From NCBI RefSeq assembly GCF_004403305.1, contig NZ_SOHE01000048.1:68069-132068 (forward strand): a stretch of 64,000 nt of DNA, given 5' to 3'. Of the stretch, positions 23,477 to 30,627 are shown piece by piece. Under the pieces are notes generated by a model. The model saw nothing but the letters and a program-made list of their open reading frames with translations, did no database searches and had not been told where the DNA came from. The number at the start of each line of letters is the position of its first letter. Position 1 is the first letter of the stretch. The translations under genes were made by a program, and so were the position numbers. The DNA is from Cryobacterium frigoriphilum. GTDB taxonomy: Bacteria; Actinomycetota; Actinomycetes; Actinomycetales; Microbacteriaceae.

Positions 23477-24457
23477 GTGATCAAGCCTGAAGACGCCGAC
23501 TTCCACCCGCCGACGAGTGATGATCCGACCTGGGCGGAGACGAACTTCTTTGGCTTCTACATTGCCGAGGTTCCACTCAACGTCGGCGTTTACACCCTGT
23601 TCCGCCCGAACGTCGGGGTGGTCATCTCGACCGTCGCGATCAACTCGCGCTTTGTCGACAAGCCGTGGGAGGCGGACTACTGGGACCCGCAGCACCACCT
23701 TCCCATTCCGCAGCCCCCGAACCTGCGCGATTACACCCTGCGCAACGGGCTGTCGGTGAAATCGATCGAGCCGAATCGGGTGTGGCAGGTCGAGTTCGAC
23801 AACGGAAAGAACGTGTCGATGCGGTTTCGCTACACCGCGCTCGGCCTCGCCTTTGACATCTCAGACCCCGAGCAGGACCCGATCGTCGCGGCACAGCGCG
23901 GTGCCGACACCTTCGCCTGGGGCGAAGCGTACAAGGGCCACTTCGACCAGACGGGACATTACGAGGGCGAGCTGACGCTCAACGGCACGAGCTATCCCAT
24001 CGACTGCGTCTCGACGATGGACCACAGCTGGGGCCTGCGCGCCGAGCACCAGGACCACAACATGAGCTGGCTGCACGCACACTTCTCGAAGGACCTCGCG
24101 ATTCACGCGATCTTCGACTTCGACCACACCAAGGGGCCGGATGCGGTTACCGTCGCACCGGCTCTGCACGGCTATGTGCTCGAGAACGGTGAAATCTTCG
24201 GCATCGCCTCCGGCACGAGCCGAACGGTCCGCGAGGGGTACTACGCGAAGAGCGTCGAAATCGAGGTCGTCGACAGCGCCGGCCGCACCTGGAACCTCAG
24301 CGGTGCCGGGCGCACGAGCTTCCCCTGGCAGGCAGGACCCGGCACCGTGGGGTTCAACGTTCTCGCCGAATGGCGCTGCGGCGATCTGACCGGCTGGGGT
24401 GAGATCCAGGACTTCGTCGGACCGCAAAACCTGACCGCCATCTACAGCCGGCTCTAG
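23477..24457 (+). CDS. Hypothetical protein, possibly CrtC/AttH-like (DUF7064/7065 type)
   Basis: A 326-residue soluble protein without signal peptide. It is rich in Trp, Tyr and beta-forming segments (ETNFFGFYIAEVPLNVGVYT, STMDHSWGLRAEHQDHNMSW, TGWGEIQDFVG). The central DHSWG motif and overall layout recall lipocalin-fold CrtC/AttH-like proteins that act on hydrophobic small molecules; assignment is tentative. GAGGAG lies 8 nt before the GTG. It runs divergently from the BMC operon and shares the palindromic control region, so it probably belongs to the pathway, perhaps binding or converting the substrate. Confidence 0.75.
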   Translation: MIKPEDADFHPPTSDDPTWAETNFFGFYIAEVPLNVGVYTLFRPNVGVVISTVAINSRFVDKPWEADYWDPQHHLPIPQPPNLRDYTLRNGLSVKSIEPNRVWQVEFDNGKNVSMRFRYTALGLAFDISDPEQDPIVAAQRGADTFAWGEAYKGHFDQTGHYEGELTLNGTSYPIDCVSTMDHSWGLRAEHQDHNMSWLHAHFSKDLAIHAIFDFDHTKGPDAVTVAPALHGYVLENGEIFGIASGTSRTVREGYYAKSVEIEVVDSAGRTWNLSGAGRTSFPWQAGPGTVGFNVLAEWRCGDLTGWGEIQDFVGPQNLTAIYSRL

Positions 24458-24460
24458 CTG

Positions 24461-25474
24461 ATGACCCAGTCGCGGCCCGCGAGCCACATTCTGTTCGATC
24501 TGGATGGCACCCTGGTGCAGACCAGGGTCGCATCCTGGCAGGTATTCCAGCAGGTAAATGACGAGTTCGGCCTGGGCATCGATACCAAAGAGCAGTATTT
24601 CGACCTGCTGAACGGCAACCTCTTTGAGCAAATTCGCGAACTCTGCGACAGCACGCAGAGAGCGGATGCCGCGATCGAATCGTTCATGAGCCGCCTCGGA
24701 AGCGACTACTTCCCGGTGATGATTCCGGGCATGGTGGACGTCGTGCACGCTCTCGCCCCCACATCCGTTCTCGCCGTGCTGACCTCGAACCTCACCTCCG
24801 TGATCAGACGGGTGCTGATCGGCAACGGCATTGAATACTGCTTCGCTCACGTGTTCGGCGGCGACGTCGAGCCGAACAAGACCCACGGCATCCGCCGTTT
24901 CATCGCCGACGCGGCGCAGGGTACCGGCCGACGATGTTCGGCCTTCTACGACGAGGACGCTCCCGGTATTCCCCTGGGCGACGACCAGACGGTGCTCGTG
25001 ACCGACACGATCGGTGACGTGGAGGCGGCACTGGCCGCGGGAATCCGCGCCGTCGGTGTGAGCTGGGGCATGCACACGGAGGATCAGCTGACCGCGGCAG
25101 GCGCGGAGTTCGTGGCATTCTGGCCGCAGGAGCTCGTGTCCTATCTGCGCAACGGGGATTCCTCGACATCGTGCGCTGTTGCCGAGGTCGCGCAGACCGC
25201 TGCGCCGGATGTCACCGATCCCGGTGCGGTGTCTGCGGCAATCCGACGTGCGCGCCGCCACGCGGTCGTCACCGGGGCGGCTGCAGCAGTGACGCATCGC
25301 TTGACATCCGCCGTACCGCCGGCAGCTGCCGCGGGCTGCGGTTGCGGTTGCGCGAAGACCGGGGTACAGACTGATTCGCCGGCGCCGGCGCCGGCGCAGG
25401 CGCAGGCACCGCGGTCACGTCAGACTCACGACGATCTGTTCGATGCCGTGCAGAGCATCCTCGGCCACCGCTGA
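24461..25474 (+). CDS. HAD phosphatase with C-terminal encapsulation-like peptide
   Basis: 337 residues. The N-terminal 220 form a HAD hydrolase (LFDLDGTLVQ with both Asp, VLTSNLTS, VLVTDTIGDVEAAL, GVSWGMHT). The remaining 115 are unusual: a basic stretch, a Cys cluster (GCGCGCAK), a Pro/Ala/Gln linker, and a final amphipathic helix (THDDLFDAVQSILGHR). A short amphipathic helix behind a flexible linker is how cargo is targeted to BMC shells. The gene follows the CrtC-like gene by 3 bp. A phosphatase inside the shell would fit a phosphorylated intermediate from the PPDK-like system. Targeting and substrate are inferred. Confidence 0.85.
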   Translation: MTQSRPASHILFDLDGTLVQTRVASWQVFQQVNDEFGLGIDTKEQYFDLLNGNLFEQIRELCDSTQRADAAIESFMSRLGSDYFPVMIPGMVDVVHALAPTSVLAVLTSNLTSVIRRVLIGNGIEYCFAHVFGGDVEPNKTHGIRRFIADAAQGTGRRCSAFYDEDAPGIPLGDDQTVLVTDTIGDVEAALAAGIRAVGVSWGMHTEDQLTAAGAEFVAFWPQELVSYLRNGDSSTSCAVAEVAQTAAPDVTDPGAVSAAIRRARRHAVVTGAAAAVTHRLTSAVPPAAAAGCGCGCAKTGVQTDSPAPAPAQAQAPRSRQTHDDLFDAVQSILGHR

Positions 25475-25674
25475 TCCCTGCCGTTCCCGGCCCGCGAAGC
25501 CTCCTGCGTGAGTAGAGCCGCATTCCATTGAATTGAGCACCCTTACAGTGATCGATCTGCCGCCATCGTTGCAGAGCGATGTCCCTTGTACCGTGATCGT
25601 TGATAGTTGCCCTTCTCTCGGGCATGATCGTCACGAGAATCTCCAGCGGCAACGACCACGAGGAGGCCCGGACC

Positions 25675-26055
25675 ATGGGCGACAAGGTGACGCAAGACGT
25701 GCTGAAGGGTTTTCTGGAGGCATTCAACAGCCATGATCTCGACGCCATCATGGGATATTTTGCCGACGACTGCGTCTTCTTCATGCCGCGCGGTGCGAGG
25801 CCGCGCGGTGACCAGTATGTGGGCAAGGCCGCCGTTCGGGCGGGGCTCGCGACGCGATTCGCGGGCATCCCGAACGTTCACTACGGGGACGACCGTCACT
25901 GGGTCTGCGGTGATGACGTCGGCGTGTCCGAGTGGACGCTCACCGGCACGTCGACCTCGGGCCAACAGATCGAGGTGCGCGGACTCGACCTGCTCGAGTT
26001 CGACCACAACGGCAAAATCAGCCGCAAGGATTCCTTCTGGAAGATCCTTGAGTGA
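25675..26055 (+). CDS. SnoaL-like / NTF2-fold protein
   Basis: 126 residues of the NTF2-like fold (FLEAFNSHDLDAIMGYFADDCVFFMP, GKAAVRAGLATRF, VSEWTLTGTSTSGQQIEVRG, GKISRKDSFWKIL). Such proteins are small isomerases, hydrolases or binding proteins. AGGAGG 8 nt before the ATG fixes the start. It is 200 bp after the HAD gene, on the same strand, and may be the last gene of the BMC-linked plus-strand unit. I cannot assign a reaction. Confidence 0.88.
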   Translation: MGDKVTQDVLKGFLEAFNSHDLDAIMGYFADDCVFFMPRGARPRGDQYVGKAAVRAGLATRFAGIPNVHYGDDRHWVCGDDVGVSEWTLTGTSTSGQQIEVRGLDLLEFDHNGKISRKDSFWKILE

Positions 26056-26233
26056 CGACTGACTGCGAGTGAGTCTGGGCGCGCCCCCGCACGACCCGTA
26101 CGACCCGAACGACACGTGCGATCCGCATGAGGCGGCGCGGCGGGCGGTGCGGCCGGGCATGGAGGCGTGACTCTTGTGTCCGAGGTCCCAACGAAACCAT
26201 CCCCTCCTGAGTCGCCCTATCGGTTCTGGGCTC

Positions 26234-26935
26234 TCACCCGGGCTGTGAGTGCGAAACCCCGCCCTCACCCGAGATGACGAGGGCGGCCCGATGCCGTGAG
26301 TCATCGACCAGGCGAGCGTTCACTCCGTCCACGGTGCGCGCCCAGGCCTCCGCGGCCTCGGCGCTGCTGCCGTGCCGCTCGTGGCGGTCGATGAGCCGCC
26401 GCATCCGCTCGGTGTCGGTCGTCTCGCAGAACCAGATCTCGGTCGCGAGACGGGCCGTGGCACGCCACGGTTCCTCGTCGACGAGCAGGTAGTTGCCCTC
26501 GGTGATCACAATGCGGGATTCGGGCAGTACCGCGATCTCGCCGGCGACGCCCTCGTCGACCTCCCGCCGAAAGCTGGGCGCGTACACGATGTGGTCGACC
26601 TCGACCAGAAGACGCTGCAGCAGGGCCGTGAAGCCCCAGGCGTCGAAGGTGTCGATCGCGCCCTTGCGGTTGTGGCTGCCGAGCCGATCCAGGGTGGCGT
26701 TCGCGAGGTGAAACCCATCCATCGGCAGGTGCACGGCGAGGTGCTGCGCCCCGCCGCGGGCGACGGAGAGCGCGTTGATGGCTTGCACGAGGCCCAGGGC
26801 CATCGTCGTCTTGCCCGAACCCGGTCCGCCCGCAATGCCCAGAATCATCCGCTGCCCCGGGCGCTGCAGGCCCAGGACCCGACTGACCAAGGTCGAAAGC
26901 TCGCTACGGGTCGCAATACTGTCGGTGTCCGGCAT
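26234..26935 (-). CDS. Nucleoside/nucleotide kinase family protein (P-loop)
   Basis: A 233-residue kinase-like protein. The Walker A motif GIAGGPGSGKTT, the LPMDGFHLANATLDRLG segment and ITEGNYLLVDEEPW match the uridine kinase/PRK/pantothenate kinase-type family (often annotated as nucleoside/nucleotide kinase or fructokinase-like FrcK). The ATG at 26935 is chosen because the fold begins just after it; an ATG at 26944 is possible. It is divergent from the heme oxygenase gene. The substrate is unknown. Confidence 0.88.
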   Translation of the reverse strand: MPDTDSIATRSELSTLVSRVLGLQRPGQRMILGIAGGPGSGKTTMALGLVQAINALSVARGGAQHLAVHLPMDGFHLANATLDRLGSHNRKGAIDTFDAWGFTALLQRLLVEVDHIVYAPSFRREVDEGVAGEIAVLPESRIVITEGNYLLVDEEPWRATARLATEIWFCETTDTERMRRLIDRHERHGSSAEAAEAWARTVDGVNARLVDDSRHRAALVISGEGGVSHSQPG

Positions 26936-27142
26936 GCCCCTCATGGTACGGGAGCGCGGAGCGCGCCTTCGAACCCTCCGCCGACGGTTCGACGAATGCC
27001 CGGACAGCGCGGCCGGTGAAGCCGCGGAAAACAACGAACATGAGGTATTTTCGGAATGATTGTTGTATCGTGTGAACTGCCTGTTTGTGGGCCTGCACGG
27101 TGGTCGTGTTCGCCCAGACTTCAGTGAGGCGGAAACCTCGAG

Positions 27143-27715
27143 ATGGAAGACTTGCCGTCGCTTCTTCGGCGCGAAACTGCTGATCTTCATGCTGCGGTCG
27201 AGACCGCAACCGGTCTACCCGGCTCCATTCGCAGCCGTGTCGACTACCGAACGCTTCTCTATCGCCTGCACGGGTTCCATCGGGCGGCGGAGGTGTCCCT
27301 CGCTGATTCGCAATGGGCGCAAGCGTGGGCAGTTCTCGACATCGATCTGCGACGATTCCGGCGATCCCACCTGATCGAGAAGGACCTTCAGGACATGCAG
27401 GCGTCGCCGCCCGTTGACGCGTCTCCGATAACGGGCATCTCGTGCTTCCCGGGCATGCTGGGGTGCCTGTACGTGCTCGAGGGCTCGGCTTTGGGCGGAC
27501 GCGTGATCGGACCGGCCATCCGATCCTCGATCGGAGAGGTTCCCACGCGCTTCTTCGAGAGCGGAGACCGGGGGCATCCATCGCCGTGGCGAACGCTCAC
27601 CGAGGCCCTCCAACGATTCGATGGTGGTGCCGACGGCAGCAGTTTGGTCGTCGACGGGGCTCGCCGGACTTTTCTGTCCTTCGAAATGCACGTCGCGATG
27701 CCTCGCCAGGACTAA
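27143..27715 (+). CDS. Biliverdin-producing heme oxygenase
   Basis: 190 residues of the bacteriophytochrome-associated heme oxygenase family. The proximal heme ligand is His16 (RRETADLHAAVE); CLYVLEGSALGGRVIGPAI is the conserved distal-helix glycine motif. It opens heme to biliverdin, releasing iron and CO. The bacteriophytochrome gene starts 5 bp after its stop, so the enzyme supplies that photoreceptor's chromophore. Confidence 0.95.
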   Translation: MEDLPSLLRRETADLHAAVETATGLPGSIRSRVDYRTLLYRLHGFHRAAEVSLADSQWAQAWAVLDIDLRRFRRSHLIEKDLQDMQASPPVDASPITGISCFPGMLGCLYVLEGSALGGRVIGPAIRSSIGEVPTRFFESGDRGHPSPWRTLTEALQRFDGGADGSSLVVDGARRTFLSFEMHVAMPRQD

Positions 27716-27720
27716 CCCCG

Positions 27721-29721
27721 ATGACCCTTCCACGCCTTCTCGTCACCGACGCCGAGCGTGCCCGCCTCGAGGCATGCGCTCGAGAACCCATTCGCCGTCC
27801 CGGTTCCATTCAGGCCCACGGCATGCTGCTGACGGTGAGCCGAGCGACGTGGACGATACTGCAGGCCAGCCAGAATAGTGCTGCTCTGGTCGGGCGTTCC
27901 GTGCCGCAATTGTTGGGGACTCCGCTCTCGAACCTGATCGGTCCTGCCGCCGTGGCACGGCTCGCGGCGGTCCTGAGGGGGGACCAGCGCACGTCGAATC
28001 CGGTCACCATCGAGTGCAACGCGGTGACCTTCGACCTGATTGTTCACGCCGCCGACGGAGTCACCGTCGTCGAGTTCGAACCCGCGCTGCCACCCGGACG
28101 GTTCAGCTCGACGCCGTCGGTGTACGCGGCAATCAGCCGCATGGCGACGCTGTCGACACCGGACGAGCTCTGGGATCTCGCCGCCCGTGACATGCAACGG
28201 CTGACTGGATTCGATCGAGTCATGATCTATCGGTTCCATCCCGACGGGCACGGGGAGATCGTCGCTGAGAAACGAGCCGACGACACACTGGAATCCTACC
28301 TGGGCCTGCACTTTCCGGCGTCTGACATTCCGGCGCAGGCCCGGGAGCTTTACCTGACCAAGATTTCGCGCACCGTTGCTTCGACGTCGGAAACGTCCTC
28401 TCGCGTGGAGCCAGCAGAAAACCCCCTGACGGGCGAACCGTTGGACCTGAGCGTGGCAGAATTGCGCAGCATCTCGCCCTACCATTCCCGATTTATGCGC
28501 AATATGGGTCAGGCGGCAACGCTGTCGTTCTCGCTCATCACCGGCGGCACACTGGTCGGAATGGTGACGTGCGCCCACCGCACTCCGCGACGTCTGCCGT
28601 ACCGACTCCGTCAGTCCCTCGAGGTCTTCGCCGGACAGATCGCGGCACTGTTCGCTGCCATGAGGGACATCAGCGCGCTGATGCACACCAACCGGGCCCT
28701 CGCGCTGCGCAAGCGGCTGATCGAGCAATTCAGCGCCAGCGGCGACCCGGCCCCGGCGCTACTGTCCGGGGCAGTCACGATGTTCGACCTGGTTCCCGCT
28801 CATTCCGCCGCGCTGCAATATCAGGGACGCGTCTGGGTGGCGAACGACGTTGTGGACAGAGACCGGGTGGGGTGGTTCGTGCAGCGACTCCTCGCGAGCG
28901 GCGGCCAGTTGCCCTTCGTCTGCGAATCCCTCGTTGCTGAGCATGCCGAGTTGGCCGGGATGCTACCCGAGGTAGCCGGAGCCTTGATCGTGCCCTTCGG
29001 CCCCGACGGGAACTATCTGGCGTGGTTCCGGCGGGAGATGACGCAGACCATCAGCTGGCTCGGCGATCAGTCCGAGTCCAATCGCGACGCCAGCCTGTCC
29101 CCGCGGAGTTCATTCTCCGCCTGGAGCGGGAGTGTTTCCGGCCGGGCAGAGCCGTGGAACGATGCCCAGCACGACGCCGTCGAACTCGGTCGCGACCTCA
29201 ACGGCGCCTTCCTTCGCCGGGTGGAGTCCAGCCTTGCTCGGTTCGCCCTGCACGACTCGCTGACGGGATTGCCCAACCGGCGTCTTCTCGTTGATCGTCT
29301 CGAGCATGCTCTGGAGGCGCACACTCGTGGCGGGGACGTCGCCGTGCTCTTTGTCGACGTCGACTCGTTCAAGGCGATCAACGATTCTCTCGGGCACGAC
29401 GGTGGCGACGCGGTTCTCACGCAGATAGCCGAGCGCTTTCTCTCGTCCGCTCGCGCGGCGGACACGGTCGCCCGCTTTGGCGGCGATGAGTTCGTCATTC
29501 TGTGTGCGGAAACGGACGCGGTGACCGCACGGATCGTCGGGGATCGGCTGTTGGCCGCCCTCGGTCCACCGCTGAGCATCAGAGGTCAGGACGTGCCGGT
29601 CACCGCATCGATCGGGGTCGCGACTGCTCGGGTCGGTGACATCGCCGGTGATCTGATCCGCCGCGCCGATGCTGCGATGTACCGAGCGAAACGCGGTGGT
29701 GGCAACCGTACCGAGGTATAG
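27721..29721 (+). CDS. Bacteriophytochrome with GGDEF output domain
   Basis: 666 residues: PAS (about 1-120), GAF (about 135-305), PHY (about 320-490), GGDEF (about 505-665). Cys19 in the N-terminal REPIRRPGSIQAHG region is the usual biliverdin attachment residue. DIPAQARELY and SPYHSRFMRNMG form the GAF chromophore pocket, and RTPRRLPYRLRQSLEVF is near the tongue-contact region. The GGDEF active site is intact (VARFGGDEFVIL) with an upstream RAAD inhibitory site. It should be a red/far-red-regulated diguanylate cyclase. Coupled to the upstream heme oxygenase. Confidence 0.95.
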   Translation: MTLPRLLVTDAERARLEACAREPIRRPGSIQAHGMLLTVSRATWTILQASQNSAALVGRSVPQLLGTPLSNLIGPAAVARLAAVLRGDQRTSNPVTIECNAVTFDLIVHAADGVTVVEFEPALPPGRFSSTPSVYAAISRMATLSTPDELWDLAARDMQRLTGFDRVMIYRFHPDGHGEIVAEKRADDTLESYLGLHFPASDIPAQARELYLTKISRTVASTSETSSRVEPAENPLTGEPLDLSVAELRSISPYHSRFMRNMGQAATLSFSLITGGTLVGMVTCAHRTPRRLPYRLRQSLEVFAGQIAALFAAMRDISALMHTNRALALRKRLIEQFSASGDPAPALLSGAVTMFDLVPAHSAALQYQGRVWVANDVVDRDRVGWFVQRLLASGGQLPFVCESLVAEHAELAGMLPEVAGALIVPFGPDGNYLAWFRREMTQTISWLGDQSESNRDASLSPRSSFSAWSGSVSGRAEPWNDAQHDAVELGRDLNGAFLRRVESSLARFALHDSLTGLPNRRLLVDRLEHALEAHTRGGDVAVLFVDVDSFKAINDSLGHDGGDAVLTQIAERFLSSARAADTVARFGGDEFVILCAETDAVTARIVGDRLLAALGPPLSIRGQDVPVTASIGVATARVGDIAGDLIRRADAAMYRAKRGGGNRTEV

Positions 29722-29791
29722 CCGCTGCGCTCGGCCGCTTGGCCCCTCGCGCCGCCCCGGCAAGCCATCGATGTGATAACTTCACCAGACC

Positions 29792-30523
29792 ATGCCTGAA
29801 GCGCGATCGACCAACCCGCCCCTCGACACTTCAGCGCGGCATCAGGGACTGTCCCGCATCAGCGTCGGCGACATCGCGGTGCGGCTCTTTCACGAGCGCG
29901 GCTACGAGGCCACGAGTGCAACCGAGATCGCCGAGGCCGCCGGCCTGTCCCGCAGCACCTTCTTTCGGCAGTTTCGGTCCAAGGACGACGTCATCTTCGC
30001 CGACCACGACGAACTTCTCGATCACATCTCCGCCTATTTCGGTCAGGACCACCCTGATCCCTGGATCGCCGTCTGCACCGCGGCGATCATGGTCTTCGAC
30101 CAGTTCCACGCCCGACTGAATATTGTGCGCCTGCGCGATCAGGTCGTGCGCGAGAGCGAGATTCTGCGAGACCGCGAGACCGTCATGGTCTCCCGCTATG
30201 AGAAGACCTTCTCGGCCTACCTGCGACGCCAGCCCGGTGTCAGCGCCCTCGCCGCCATCCGCTTCGCCGCCGCCGTCACGGCCACCCACAACTTTGAGCT
30301 GCGCCGTCTCATCCGAGCCGCTGAGCCCTTCGGTCCCGATGAGCTGATCAGCGCACTCGCGGAGGTGCGCCGCCTGTTGCGCCCATCCGATGGTGAAGCG
30401 GATGCCGCCGGCACCGCGTCGACGGCGCCCGCGCCCATCGTGGTCGCGATTTTCCCTGCGTCGACTCCGCCCGCCGACCTTGCCCGCCTGATCGCCGAAC
30501 GTGTGGGGTCCGCGGCGCCCTAG
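29792..30523 (+). CDS. TetR/AcrR family regulator of the acyl-CoA operon
   Basis: 243 residues. The HTH is clear (ATSATEIAEAAGLSRSTFFRQ, FRSKDDVIFADHDELL), with a helical effector domain and a variable Ala/Pro-rich C-terminus. It lies directly upstream of the acyl-CoA catabolic operon on the same strand; a palindrome between the -35 and -10 boxes of that operon's promoter is its likely target. The expected ligand is an acyl-CoA or fatty acid, by family analogy. Confidence 0.93.
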   Translation: MPEARSTNPPLDTSARHQGLSRISVGDIAVRLFHERGYEATSATEIAEAAGLSRSTFFRQFRSKDDVIFADHDELLDHISAYFGQDHPDPWIAVCTAAIMVFDQFHARLNIVRLRDQVVRESEILRDRETVMVSRYEKTFSAYLRRQPGVSALAAIRFAAAVTATHNFELRRLIRAAEPFGPDELISALAEVRRLLRPSDGEADAAGTASTAPAPIVVAIFPASTPPADLARLIAERVGSAAP

Positions 30524-30554
30524 CGGTCTCGCTCCAGCCTGAGAAGAAACTGGG

Positions 30555-30589
30555 TGTCACTTGACATGACACTCAGTGTCAGTTAGACA
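30555..30589 (+). promoter_or_regulatory. Promoter with embedded operator of the acyl-CoA operon
   Basis: TTGACA (30561-30566), 17-bp spacer, TAGACA (30584-30589). The spacer is almost filled by the perfect palindrome TGACACT-C-AGTGTCA (30567-30581). A second, overlapping inverted pair TGTCA-CT-TGACA covers the -35 box. This is the expected site for repression by the adjacent TetR protein. Confidence 0.7.
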
Positions 30590-30627
30590 GGACTCACACA
30601 CCCTCTCACCTGGCGCAAAGGAGCACC

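Noticed and set aside
25600..25674. Upstream GTG start for the SnoaL-like gene
   Set aside because: The ATG at 25675 has AGGAGG at 8 nt and begins where the NTF2 fold begins.
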